From: Myxococcales bacterium
Lineage (GTDB): Bacteria; Myxococcota_A; Polyangia; Palsa-1104; JAEUJZ01
Assembly: GCA_016794365.1 (NCBI GenBank)
Contig: JAEUKB010000074.1
Span: 1-64,000 of the forward strand
DNA: 64,000 nucleotides
Direction: 5' to 3'
Shown here: positions 26,295-34,774 of the stretch, piece by piece
How the letters are laid out: each line of letters begins with the position of its first letter
How positions within the stretch are numbered: position 1 is the stretch's first letter
Program-made: the position numbers and the translations under genes
The notes under the pieces: model-generated
What the model saw: the letters and a program-made list of their open reading frames with translations, nothing else
Database searches by the model: none
What the model was told of the DNA's origin: nothing

Positions 26295-26873
26295 CGCTTT
26301 TACGTCGTCCGGCACGTCTTCCCACGCATCCCAGTCTGTTGTGACCTGCTGTTCCGATTCGTCGAGCAGCACGGTCTTGACTCGCAGCGTCTGCCACAGC
26401 TTCTGAAGCGAAAACTGTCCATCCGCAAGAGCCCGATCGAGGTGCGGCTGCACCGACGGTGCGTAGCGGGCCAAAAACGTCTCAAACTTTGCGCCTGGAT
26501 GCGTCTTTGCCGCAGCGAGATCCGCATCATGCAAGTCGATCCGCAGCAGTCGTTCCAGGATCGCGCTGGACACAAACGGCATGTCGCAACCGAGCGCCAA
26601 GACCGGCTGATTTCCCGACGCTGACAGCAGCGCACGCAGGCCGCCGAGCGGTCCCGCTCCCGCTGGATCATCGCGCAAGGTTGGCAGAGACAGCGCGCGA
26701 TAAGCGGGATGTTCACCGACGAGAACGACTTCACAGCCGAGCGAAGCAGCCAAGCGAGCGAGCGATTCGACGATGGACAGACGATCGCGACCGACGGGAA
26801 GCAGACCTTTGGGAAAACCAGCCATTCGTCGCGCCGCGCCACCTATGAAGATGCCGCACAGCGGACGAGTCAC
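26253..26873 (-). CDS. mobA: Molybdenum cofactor guanylyltransferase-like protein
   Basis: 206 residues from a GTG at 26873 that overlaps the upstream stop (GTGA). The nucleotidyltransferase start GIFIGGAARRMAGFPKGLLPV matches the MobA pattern GGxxxRMGxxK, and LGCDMPFVS supplies the metal-binding aspartate. MobA attaches GMP to Mo-molybdopterin. Coupling with a metabolic fusion gene and the absence of other moco genes leave some doubt about the exact substrate; the wider NTP-transferase family is certain. Confidence 0.8.
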   Translation of the reverse strand: MTRPLCGIFIGGAARRMAGFPKGLLPVGRDRLSIVESLARLAASLGCEVVLVGEHPAYRALSLPTLRDDPAGAGPLGGLRALLSASGNQPVLALGCDMPFVSSAILERLLRIDLHDADLAAAKTHPGAKFETFLARYAPSVQPHLDRALADGQFSLQKLWQTLRVKTVLLDESEQQVTTDWDAWEDVPDDVKALLHLNQTGGPTRT

Positions 26874-28117
26874 GGCGATGGCTTGGCCAGCAAGATGGCG
26901 CGCGCTTCCGCCGTCGTCGCAAGTCGCCGACCGACCGACTGACACAGCGCCGCTGCTTTTTCGCACAGCGCTGACGAGCCTTTCGCGAGCACGCCTTTTT
27001 CGATAAAGATGTTGTCTTCCAGCCCGACGCGCACGTTGCCTCCGAGTCGCGCCGCCAGCTCTGCCATCGGTAGTTCATGACGACCGATTCCCGCCACGCC
27101 CCACGTCGAGCCCGGAAAGTCGCTGCTCAGTCGAGAAACAAGCAGCTCCAGGTTCCGCTGGCTGGCCTGTAGTGCGCCGCGAACACCGAGGACAAACTGC
27201 ACATGCAGCGGACGCTTCACCGCGCCTTTTTCACACAGCTCTTTGAGGATATCGAGGTGCCCGAGGTCGTAGATCTCAATCTCAGGGACGATGCCAGCTT
27301 GGGCAATGCGCTCGGCGATTCCGAAGGTGTCCAGTCGGCGGTTGACGAAGATGTCGTCGCCAAAGTTGATGGTTCCGATGTTGAGCGTCGCCATCTCGGG
27401 CTTATCGGCGTCACGGACACGCAGCGGTCCACAGCGCTCATCGACGGACATTCCCACCGCGCCGCCCGTCGAGGTCTGGACGATGACATCACAGCGACTG
27501 CGAATGGCTGCGATGGCTGCGCGAAAGCGCTCGGTGTCTTGGCTGGGATGTCCCGCTTCGTCGCGAACGTGAAGATGAATCACCGTCGCGCCAGCCTGGG
27601 CACAGCGCGCCGCTTCGTCGCCAATTTCCTCGGGCGTGATGGGCAGATACGGTGTCTGCTCGCGGGTTGTTTCGGCTCCGACGATGGCTGCGGTCAAAAT
27701 AACGGGTCCGGGACGGCCAATCGCTTCACCGGGTAGCGCTTGACGACGACAGCTTTGAGGAACGACGCAGGTTCCGCTCGCTTTGCAGACCAAGATCGGC
27801 TCGCCGTGAAGCTGCGCGGCGCTTGGCTGCTGTCCCGGTCCGACGAGCGGCGAGATGTACTTGTAGGCATGAAAGCTCATCTTGAGCGAGGTCTTGCCCC
27901 ACGCGACGATCTCACCGACGGCTTCGATGAAGTCTCCCGAGTAGACGGGCGCCAAAAATTCCACCGAGTCATAGGCGCGAAACAGACCTTCGTCTCCGTC
28001 GGCGCGAATGCACAGCTCGGTGGCGACATCGCCAAACAGCGAGAGCATCTGTGCTCCATCGACCAGGTTGCCGCCGTAGTGAGGCTTGGACATCCGAACG
28101 ACAATGCGAGCTTTCAT
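26870..28117 (-). CDS. Fusion of 3-aminobutyryl-CoA ammonia-lyase-like hotdog domain and Kce-type beta-keto acid cleavage enzyme
   Basis: 415 residues from the ATG at 28117. Residues ~1-115 are a hotdog domain resembling 3-aminobutyryl-CoA ammonia lyase (Kal): HYGGNLVDGAQMLSLFGDVAT, then FLAPVYSGDFIEAVGEI. Residues ~140-410 are a BKACE TIM barrel like 3-keto-5-aminohexanoate cleavage enzyme (Kce): VILTAAIVGAETTRE, the zinc-binding HLHVRDEAGHPSQD, and the active-site EDNIF near the end. In lysine fermentation Kce and Kal act close to each other in the pathway, so a fusion would channel intermediates. No other lysine-fermentation gene is in the window. Confidence 0.8.
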   Translation of the reverse strand: MKARIVVRMSKPHYGGNLVDGAQMLSLFGDVATELCIRADGDEGLFRAYDSVEFLAPVYSGDFIEAVGEIVAWGKTSLKMSFHAYKYISPLVGPGQQPSAAQLHGEPILVCKASGTCVVPQSCRRQALPGEAIGRPGPVILTAAIVGAETTREQTPYLPITPEEIGDEAARCAQAGATVIHLHVRDEAGHPSQDTERFRAAIAAIRSRCDVIVQTSTGGAVGMSVDERCGPLRVRDADKPEMATLNIGTINFGDDIFVNRRLDTFGIAERIAQAGIVPEIEIYDLGHLDILKELCEKGAVKRPLHVQFVLGVRGALQASQRNLELLVSRLSSDFPGSTWGVAGIGRHELPMAELAARLGGNVRVGLEDNIFIEKGVLAKGSSALCEKAAALCQSVGRRLATTAEARAILLAKPSP

Positions 28118-28170
28118 GACGCCGCATGTTGGCACAGCTTCGCAGCGCGCCCAACTTCACGCGGTGAAAA

Positions 28171-29136
28171 TTACAGCAGCGACGAAGACGCAGATGCAAA
28201 CAGGCCAAGCTGCTCGGGCGGACCGATCGGCTCAGCGACGATCTTGTGGGCAGCCAGCTTCGCAGCAACGCTCGGCTCAAAGCCTGCGGTCAGATAGACG
28301 TGACGAACCCCCGACGCACGCGCATAGCGAACCAGTCCCGACAGGCTGAGCCCATCAGGCAGTGTCAGCAGCAGGCTGTCGTCGGGAAGCTTCGGTAGAG
28401 GACTCGTCGTCGGCCAGAACAGAAGCTGTCCCGGCTTGGCCGCTCGTGCCGAGACAGTCTGGATCGTCGGAAAGCCCGGTAGCGTCTGACAGAACGTGAG
28501 CGCGCGATGTAGCTCGACGGACAGCTTCACACAAGGCAGCTTCAGCTTGGGAAGCAGCTCTGCGAGCAGGATCAGCGACGAGCAGCGCACAATCAGCGAC
28601 ACACCGCGAGAACGTGACTCGGACAGCGACGAGAGAATCTGCTCGATCAGCGCAGCCTGCGACGGTAGCTCGACGTAAAGTGGCGCACTCGGTGCAGCGA
28701 TCACCAAGCTATCTGCCTGACGAACTTGCAGCGGCTCGACGACAGAGGTTGCTAGTTCACTCGGCAGTCCTGCGAAAATCACTCGCTCTTCACTCGGCAG
28801 CTTGACCCACAAAGACGCAGCGCCAGGATCAGACCCGCTCGCGAACAACTCCAGCCGGAGCGTGCCCCAAAAAAAAGGCCGTCTCAGCGGCGACAAAAGC
28901 TGTGGACCTTGCGGAGCGCGACCCATCGCCGTCAGAAGCTGTAGCGTGGTCGGCGTACACAGCAGCGTTCCCGCTCGCTTGCGTGACTTCCCGAGCGCCA
29001 GCGCCGACGATACAAAGCACAGCTCGTGCGCCCGCAGTGCATCACACCACAGCGCCGAGCCAGCGACGTGAACACCTTGTCGCCACAGCACCGCTTTGGG
29101 CGTCTTTGGCGACTGCTTGCGCGACGGTTGGCTCAC
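28171..29136 (-). CDS. Divergent metallo-beta-lactamase-like protein (resembles ligase-associated exonuclease), probably inactive
   Basis: 321 residues. The strand order and the C-terminal part (ASGVRHVYLTAGFEPSVAAKL, ending with EQLGLF) resemble the MBL-fold exonucleases associated with DNA ligases. The N-terminal part (LWRQGVHVAGSALWCDA) resembles their first strand. The metal-binding HxHxDH motif is missing, so catalysis by the usual mechanism is unlikely. The family call is tentative. It lies alone between the Kal-Kce gene and a small exported protein. Confidence 0.45.
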   Translation of the reverse strand: MSQPSRKQSPKTPKAVLWRQGVHVAGSALWCDALRAHELCFVSSALALGKSRKRAGTLLCTPTTLQLLTAMGRAPQGPQLLSPLRRPFFWGTLRLELFASGSDPGAASLWVKLPSEERVIFAGLPSELATSVVEPLQVRQADSLVIAAPSAPLYVELPSQAALIEQILSSLSESRSRGVSLIVRCSSLILLAELLPKLKLPCVKLSVELHRALTFCQTLPGFPTIQTVSARAAKPGQLLFWPTTSPLPKLPDDSLLLTLPDGLSLSGLVRYARASGVRHVYLTAGFEPSVAAKLAAHKIVAEPIGPPEQLGLFASASSSLL

Positions 29137-29145
29137 GGCGACGGA

Positions 29146-29472
29146 CTAGCCCGGATTGGACATCGCATCTGCCGACGACATATCGACGGGCTTACTCAGA
29201 TCGATGGAAAAGCCACTCAGGTCAATCACCGGCGCAGGCGTAAGGTCTTGCATATACGGACAAGCCTCGGTGTTGCCTTTTAAGTGACAGTATCCGTCGG
29301 TGCGACACTCGTATTCGTCGGGACAGCGCGGCTCGGTGGCGTTGCAGCGATAGGCGCAGGCTGGCAGCTCCGGCGAAAAACAGTGCGACAGGCTGGTGGC
29401 TCCACCGCCCAGTGCGAGCGCCAGCATCACGTATCCGACGCGGCGAAACCAGCTAGAGGCTTGCGTAGTCAT
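29146..29472 (-). CDS. Small exported cysteine-rich protein
   Basis: 108 residues from the ATG at 29472, whose A is the last base of the upstream stop. A signal or anchor segment (VGYVMLALALGGGATSL) precedes six closely spaced cysteines (CAYRCNATEPRCPDEYECRTDGYCH). This pattern is common in myxobacterial secreted and lipid-anchored proteins of unknown function. The tail is Asp/Ser-rich. It is cotranscribed with the TPR protein upstream. Confidence 0.6.
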   Translation of the reverse strand: MTTQASSWFRRVGYVMLALALGGGATSLSHCFSPELPACAYRCNATEPRCPDEYECRTDGYCHLKGNTEACPYMQDLTPAPVIDLSGFSIDLSKPVDMSSADAMSNPG

Positions 29473-30611
29473 CACAGACCTCCCCAAACGGACAGACCCA
29501 CCGAGCCCGGAGACAGCGACGGAAGAAGCAGCACTTGCTTGGCTGGTTCCGACTTGGGCTTGCGAACGAAATCGACGACAAACAGCGTGATCGCGGTTGC
29601 GGCTGCGACACCACCGACGGCAAATAGCGAAATCGCAGCGGTGTTGTAGCTCTTTCCTTCGCTCTGTAGCGTGGTGTAGGCCTCGCGCTCGCTCTCGGTG
29701 TAGACCAGAGGCTGATCGCCGCTGACCAGTGTGGTGCGACGACGAATCTCATCGGCTCGACTCTGCGCGCCGAGTCCAACCACCGCGCCACCCGTGATGA
29801 GCGCCACCGCCGAAGCAACCGACACCCAGCCTGCGGTCCGAAGCTTGCTCGGAGGCGGCTCGGGCGGCGTAATCAGCGGCTTGGTCGGTTCTGGCTGCGC
29901 GGCAGGCTGCGGATTTGCGCCAGTTTGCGCGGTTTGCTGCGGATTTGACCCGCTTTGCGTCGCTTGATCCGGGCTTGGCTGTGCAGGCTGCGGATTCGTC
30001 ACTGGGGCTTGTGCAGGCTGCGGATTTTGCGTGGTCTGTGCGGGCGCGACCTGGGCTTGTCCAGGCTGTGCAGCCGTTGTCCCACCAGAAGTCGCTTGCG
30101 AAGGAGGCAAGGCCGGAGGCTGTCCCGACTGAGCTTGCGCGTTCCCAGGCAAGGCCGGAGGCGGAGCCGTCGGAGCTTGAGGCGGAGCCGTCGGAGCTTG
30201 AGCTTGAGGCTTTTGCGCGTCTTCGATGGCTTTGATGCGCTCTTCGATGGCCGCGCGATCCGGAGCCTGTGGAGCCGCTTGCAGATACGCTTTGTACGCC
30301 GTCAGGGACTTGGCTGCGTTTCCGGCGCGCTGCCAAGACTCTCCGATGCTGGCGAGCAGCGTGGTTTCTTTGGTGATGTCGAACGCGGCTTGGTATTCGC
30401 GAGCAGCCAGCTCAAACTTCCCGGCGGAAAACGCTTCCTGGGCTGCGTCAAAGTGTTGACCAGCGGCGGCGTAGTCCTGAGCCCACGCAGACGAAGCCGG
30501 AAGCTGTAGCGCACCGGCCAAGCAGACAGCCAGCGATACACTTCCGAGCAGCGGTCGCACAAGTCCGAGACGATCTCGTCGCACGTTCCGGGAGCGGTTC
30601 GGTTCTTTCAT
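29472..30611 (-). CDS. Exported TPR-like protein with low-complexity linker
   Basis: 380 residues from the ATG at 30611 (another at 30614); longer frames upstream have no signal peptide. The signal peptide ends near SSAWAQ. TPR-like helices (about 45-130: GQHFDAAQEAFSAGKFELAAREY) are followed by a Pro/Ala/Gln/Thr-rich linker of ~150 residues. A transmembrane segment (VASAVALITGGAVVGLGA) and a second one near the C-terminus follow. The architecture is typical of myxobacterial periplasmic or envelope proteins. Its role is unknown. Confidence 0.65.
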   Translation of the reverse strand: MKEPNRSRNVRRDRLGLVRPLLGSVSLAVCLAGALQLPASSAWAQDYAAAGQHFDAAQEAFSAGKFELAAREYQAAFDITKETTLLASIGESWQRAGNAAKSLTAYKAYLQAAPQAPDRAAIEERIKAIEDAQKPQAQAPTAPPQAPTAPPPALPGNAQAQSGQPPALPPSQATSGGTTAAQPGQAQVAPAQTTQNPQPAQAPVTNPQPAQPSPDQATQSGSNPQQTAQTGANPQPAAQPEPTKPLITPPEPPPSKLRTAGWVSVASAVALITGGAVVGLGAQSRADEIRRRTTLVSGDQPLVYTESEREAYTTLQSEGKSYNTAAISLFAVGGVAAATAITLFVVDFVRKPKSEPAKQVLLLPSLSPGSVGLSVWGGL

Positions 30612-30693
30612 CATCGGGCTCGCAATCCTAACCCAGACCCACGAACCATACGCACTCGTTTTGTTGCGAGGGTGGCCTAAGTGGTGATATGCG

Positions 30694-31701
30694 ATGGGCC
30701 CGATGCGAACTCGAACTACCTTGTGTTCCGCTGCCTTGGCCGTCGCAGTGGGCCTTTCTGTTTCTTCGTTTTTTGCTCCTGTCGCGCAAGCGAACCCAGC
30801 CCAAGTGGACAGTCGGCGCGGCAAGCCCGACGCTGCTGGACCTCGCGAGATCAAGAGCCGAGAGCTGATGGCCGAGCGCGAAGGCCTGAAGCTGAAGCTG
30901 TACGAAAAGTGGCGCGCCGGAAACGAAGAGTCGTGGAAGCAAAACGGCAAGGTGATCTTGCTGGTCCACGGAGCGACGTGGGCGAGTCGCTGTACGTTCG
31001 ATCCCGATCCGGATCATGGCTACTCGATGATGGAGATGCTGGCCGACGCGGGCTACGACGTGTTCGCGGTCGATCTACATGGCTACGGACGATCCGAGCG
31101 TTCCGATAGCGACTGGACCGATGCGCAGAGCGCGGCCAAAGATGTCGAAGCCGCCGTCGAGTTCATTCGAGCGCTGCGCTGGGTCGAGCGGATTCACCTG
31201 TTCGGCTATCAGTGGGGCGCGCAGCCAGCGGCGCTGTTTGCCAGTCAAAAGCCGCACAAAGTCGGTCGTCTGGCGGTGCTCGGGATGCGCTACAAGCTGA
31301 TCGACAAGAGCGCGAGTGTTCCGCCGGGACCGCTGCGAACGCTCGGACAGCAGGCGAGCCTGCTCAAGCCCGAAGACGGAGACCTGGATCCAGAGTTTGT
31401 GCGACGACGGGCGCAGGTCTGTCGCTCGGAGTCTGCTTCGGCTCCCAACGGGGCGCTGATTGACCTGACGAAGCCGAGCCCAGTGGATCCTGCCAAGCTG
31501 AAAGTCCCGACGCTGGTGCTGCAAGGTGAGCGCGATGGATCGTCGGAGCTGACCCAAGATCGGCTTCAGTTTTTCCAGCAGCTCGCGAGCCCCGGCAAGT
31601 GGTTTACGTTCCTTCCCGGCGTCGGCAAGTACGCACCGATTGAGCGAACGCGGACCAAGTTTGATCAGGTGCTGCTCAGCTTCCTTGACCAAGGTCAGTA
31701 G
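30694..31701 (+). CDS. Exported alpha/beta-hydrolase-fold protein lacking the catalytic triad
   Basis: 335 residues from ATG 30694 (or 30703), with a signal peptide ending near AQA. The fold markers are present: the oxyanion strand VILLVHGATWASR, DVFAVDLHGYGRS and the nucleophile elbow. At the elbow the expected Gly-x-Ser-x-Gly reads GYQWG, with Gln replacing Ser, and the loop that normally holds the His reads GVGKYAPIE. LVLQGERDG retains the acidic strand. The protein is probably a binding or scaffold member of the family rather than an enzyme. Confidence 0.75.
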   Translation: MGPMRTRTTLCSAALAVAVGLSVSSFFAPVAQANPAQVDSRRGKPDAAGPREIKSRELMAEREGLKLKLYEKWRAGNEESWKQNGKVILLVHGATWASRCTFDPDPDHGYSMMEMLADAGYDVFAVDLHGYGRSERSDSDWTDAQSAAKDVEAAVEFIRALRWVERIHLFGYQWGAQPAALFASQKPHKVGRLAVLGMRYKLIDKSASVPPGPLRTLGQQASLLKPEDGDLDPEFVRRRAQVCRSESASAPNGALIDLTKPSPVDPAKLKVPTLVLQGERDGSSELTQDRLQFFQQLASPGKWFTFLPGVGKYAPIERTRTKFDQVLLSFLDQGQ

Positions 31702-31724
31702 CGACGACCAAGGTCAGTAGCGAC
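31687..31724. repeat. Perfect 19-bp tandem duplication spanning a stop codon
   Basis: Bases 31687-31705 are repeated exactly at 31706-31724. The stop codon of the hydrolase-fold gene lies in the first copy. It is a recent-looking slippage event with no effect on the protein. Confidence 0.85.
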
Positions 31725-31762
31725 GGAACCGGCCCGCTTGTTCGGGTCTGTTTCTGTTCCGT
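31723..31762. terminator. Stem-loop between convergent genes
   Basis: ACGGAAC (31723-31729) pairs with GTTCCGT (31756-31762), with an inner CCCG/CGGG pair. It separates the hydrolase-fold gene from the convergent methyltransferase gene and may terminate both. There is no strong U-tract. Confidence 0.4.
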
Positions 31763-31778
31763 TAGACGGCTTCGCCAG

Positions 31779-33248
31779 CTAGCGCTCGAGGACCGCGATG
31801 CACTCGACCTCGGCGGTGTGCGGCATCAGGTCAATCGGCTGGACGGTGCGGGGACGGAAGCCAAAGCCCGCCAGATCGACCAGATCGCGTCCGAGCGTCA
31901 TCGCATCACACGAGACATAGACGAGCTTCGACGCGGTCATCGTTCCCAACAGCGGCACAATCGAGCGAGCACCACCGCGAGGTGGATCGAGGACAATGGC
32001 ATCCCAGCCCGGTCCTTCTTTTACGATCTGTGGAAGCGCTTTTTCGACGGAAAGTGGCCTGACGGTCAGGCGTCCTTTCGTGGATGCAGCTTCGGAAAGG
32101 GCTTGCAGACGGGCGGCTGCGCGTGGCTCTCCTTCGACGGCCAGGACGTGACCCCCGAGGCTGAGCAGCGCACGAGTTAGGTTTCCGCTTCCGGCATACA
32201 GCTCCAAAATCGTCGGATGATGTGGCAGTCCGGGACGAAGCGCGTCTGCAACCCAGCGCGGAAGCTGGCTGTGTCCGGGCGCGCTGGCTTGTGCAAATCC
32301 GTCGGCACTGGCGGGAAGGGATCCCAGATCATCCCCCAGATCGACGGTTGGCTGACCGAGAGTCTCTTCATCGACGATGGCTCCGACGATGATGTCTTGG
32401 GCGATCAGCCGTTCGAGTTCTTTCCGCAGCGCGTTGCGACGGGTCTGTGGACCGGACTCGATGGACAGATGAACTGGACGCGGCGCAGTTGACTGAAGCG
32501 TCTGATGTCCGACGAGCGCAGACAAAAATCCGCCGCTACCAATCAGCGCAGCCAGGCTGGTCGCTTGGTGAAACAGCACGTCGGACAGTCGCGGATCGAG
32601 CACTGGACACTCGTCGAGCGGCTGACGATCACTGGACCGTGCGGACGAAAACGACAGCTTGAGCTGATTTCCGACGGAGATCACACCGAGTCGCGCGCGC
32701 AGCCGATAGCCAAGCTCTGTCGTCGGTGACAAGATCGGAAGAACCTGAGCTCCCGAGTGACGAACGGCGCGCGAAACCCAGCGAGCTTTGGCATCCAGCT
32801 GCTCGGTGCGCGCGACGTGCATGATCGGACAGCCGCCACAGCGACCGGGAACCGACAGTGCGCAGACGGGCGTCTGACGAAGTGGCGACGGAGACAACAC
32901 CGCACGCAGCGTGCCGCGAACGTAGCCTTTGCGCAGCTCATCGAGAGAGACTTCCACTTCGTCACCGCTGACTCCGCCGGGAACGAAGACGACGCGACCA
33001 TCGGCCAGGCGTCCGACGGCTTCTCCTCCTGCGGCCAGATCGGTGAGCGTCACTCGAGCCCGTAAGCCACTGTACGTTGCAGACGCACCAGACGAAGCGC
33101 CAGACGAAGCGCCAGACGAAGCGCCAGACGAAGCGCCAGACGAAGCGGCCAACACACGATCAGTGGACGAAGCAGCAGCGGTAGTCAAAGTGGGGGCATA
33201 AAAGGCTAGGCTCGTAAAAAGTGCAAGAGCGGCTTCAACACAAGGCAC
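31779..33248 (-). CDS. RNA m5U methyltransferase (RlmD/TrmA family)
   Basis: Up to 489 residues. A TRAM domain (VTLTDLAAGGEAVGRLADGR) is followed by a [4Fe-4S] cluster site (CALSVPGRCGGC, with a fourth Cys in ECPVLD). The SAM-binding motif is ILELYAGSGNLTRAL, then LDPPRGGARS and the catalytic Cys in VYVSCDAMTLGRDL. The family methylates uracil-5 in rRNA or tRNA; the specific target cannot be told. The start is uncertain: the GTG at 33248 gives a 60-residue low-complexity extension containing SSGA repeats before the TRAM domain, and the extension approaches the divergent gene at 33275. Confidence 0.85.
   Translation of the reverse strand: MPCVEAALALFTSLAFYAPTLTTAAASSTDRVLAASSGASSGASSGASSGASSGASATYSGLRARVTLTDLAAGGEAVGRLADGRVVFVPGGVSGDEVEVSLDELRKGYVRGTLRAVLSPSPLRQTPVCALSVPGRCGGCPIMHVARTEQLDAKARWVSRAVRHSGAQVLPILSPTTELGYRLRARLGVISVGNQLKLSFSSARSSDRQPLDECPVLDPRLSDVLFHQATSLAALIGSGGFLSALVGHQTLQSTAPRPVHLSIESGPQTRRNALRKELERLIAQDIIVGAIVDEETLGQPTVDLGDDLGSLPASADGFAQASAPGHSQLPRWVADALRPGLPHHPTILELYAGSGNLTRALLSLGGHVLAVEGEPRAAARLQALSEAASTKGRLTVRPLSVEKALPQIVKEGPGWDAIVLDPPRGGARSIVPLLGTMTASKLVYVSCDAMTLGRDLVDLAGFGFRPRTVQPIDLMPHTAEVECIAVLER
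33088..33147. repeat. Five 12-bp tandem units near the methyltransferase start
   Basis: CCAGACGAAGCG is repeated exactly five times. On the minus strand the units encode SSGA in frame with the methyltransferase. The array lies 128 bases from the start of the divergent beta-barrel gene, so it may also affect the shared promoter region. Confidence 0.9.
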
Positions 33249-33274
33249 GGCTCGTGTTACGAGCGAAAGAGCCC

Positions 33275-33817
33275 ATGCGACGCTTGGTCTTCGCCTGTCT
33301 TCTTTCGCTTGTTGCGCAGCGTGCGTATGCCGAACGTCGTGAGCTAAACATCGGTGTCCAGCCGATGTTTGCCGTCGGTTATCTGACGGATCGCGTCGGC
33401 TACGGCGGTGGCGGCAACGCGCATCTTCAGCTGGGGCTCACCGACGCAGTGTCGATCGTCGCATTCGGTGGCGCTTCGTATCATCCGCTGCCTGCGAATC
33501 CCGACGAAAAGCTGTTGGAAGGAACGCTGCTCGCGTGGCAAGCCAGCGTCGGAGTGTCGTATGCGCTCGACATCGTGCGGATTCAGCCATTCTTTGAAGC
33601 TGCCGTCGGAGTTCTGTCGCTGCGTTCCCAGATCGGAAAAGAGCTAAAAAACAGCTTACAAGCGGGCATTTCCGTCGGGCTTGGTGCGGATTATCTGCTG
33701 AATCGGTACTTTTCCTTCGGGGTTGCGTTCCGTTATCACGGTGTGGTGACGGATCTGGCCAACATTCCACTGTATCTGACGGTCGGTCCTCGAGCGCAGG
33801 TGCGGTTCTGGTTGTGA
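33275..33817 (+). CDS. Outer-membrane beta-barrel protein
   Basis: 180 residues from the ATG at 33275; an earlier in-frame start at 33221 would bury the signal peptide. The signal peptide (RRLVFACLLSLVAQRAYA) is followed by alternating amphipathic strands ending in an aromatic residue pattern (AQVRFWL at the C-terminus), as in eight-strand OMP barrels. It is three bases upstream of a histidine kinase gene, so the products may be coexpressed. Confidence 0.65.
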   Translation: MRRLVFACLLSLVAQRAYAERRELNIGVQPMFAVGYLTDRVGYGGGGNAHLQLGLTDAVSIVAFGGASYHPLPANPDEKLLEGTLLAWQASVGVSYALDIVRIQPFFEAAVGVLSLRSQIGKELKNSLQAGISVGLGADYLLNRYFSFGVAFRYHGVVTDLANIPLYLTVGPRAQVRFWL

Positions 33818-33820
33818 GCG

Positions 33821-34753
33821 ATGGCAGGTCAAGTTGCGGACTTGCAGCGACGGAAGCTGCGACGATTGATGACGCTGGTGGCGATCTTTGCCTACGGTCC
33901 GAGCGCGCTGCTTATCACCATCGGGGTGCTGATCCTGGTGTTCGGACACGCGACCAAAGACGTGGTGTTCGGGATCATGACGCTGAGCCTGGCGGTGACG
34001 CTGGTCGGTGGGGTGGCGCTGACGATCGTCTATGTGCGACGGGAATCGAGCGTTGCGCAGCTTCAGACAGAGTTTGTCAACAAGGTGTCTCACGATCTGC
34101 GCACGCCGCTGACCTCGATTCGGCTGTTCGTCGAGACGCTGCAAGCCAAGCGCGTTCAAGATCCCGAAAAAGTGCAGCAGATTCTCGATATCGTCGCGAC
34201 GGAAACCAAGCGGCTGTCGGAGATGGTCGAGCGGCTGCTCGGCTGGGCGCGGATGGAAGCGGGACGACGGATCTATCGGCTGGAAAATGAGTCTCCGGCG
34301 AGTGTCGTCGATGCAGCGCTGCGTGCGTTCGAGCCGCAGGTGCTGTCCTACGATCCGGCGCAGATTCGTCTGGAACGACAAGTGGCCGACGACTTACCGA
34401 AGGTGCGCGTCGATCTGGCGGCGATGAGCGAAGCGCTGCTCAACTTGCTGCAAAACGCTTTTCACTATACCGAGGCAAACAAGGTGATCACGGTGCGCTG
34501 TCAGCGTCGCGGTCCGCTCGTGGCGATCAGCGTGTCGGACAACGGGCCGGGCATTCCAAAGCACGAACAGCGACGGGTTTTTGAAAAGTTTTATCGTCTG
34601 ACCCGACCGGAAATGCCGCTTCAGCCGCCGGGAACTGGGCTCGGGCTGTCGATGGTGCAGCACATTGTCGCGGCGCACGACGGATCGGTGACGGTGGACA
34701 GCGAACCAGGGCATGGCGCAACCTTTACCGTGCTGTTGCCCGCGTTGCCGTAG
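33821..34753 (+). CDS. Membrane sensor histidine kinase
   Basis: 310 residues. Two transmembrane helices (about 20-42 and 48-72) are separated by only a few residues, so there is practically no periplasmic sensor domain. The H-box VSHDLRTPLTSIRLF places the phosphorylated His at 91. The HATPase domain has LLNLLQNAFHYT, VSDNGPGIP and GTGLGLSMVQHI. It is followed 21 bases later by an OmpR-type response regulator, its presumed partner. The signal may come through the barrel protein upstream or within the membrane. Confidence 0.9.
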   Translation: MAGQVADLQRRKLRRLMTLVAIFAYGPSALLITIGVLILVFGHATKDVVFGIMTLSLAVTLVGGVALTIVYVRRESSVAQLQTEFVNKVSHDLRTPLTSIRLFVETLQAKRVQDPEKVQQILDIVATETKRLSEMVERLLGWARMEAGRRIYRLENESPASVVDAALRAFEPQVLSYDPAQIRLERQVADDLPKVRVDLAAMSEALLNLLQNAFHYTEANKVITVRCQRRGPLVAISVSDNGPGIPKHEQRRVFEKFYRLTRPEMPLQPPGTGLGLSMVQHIVAAHDGSVTVDSEPGHGATFTVLLPALP

Positions 34754-34774
34754 GCTCGACGAAAGAGTGCGCGC

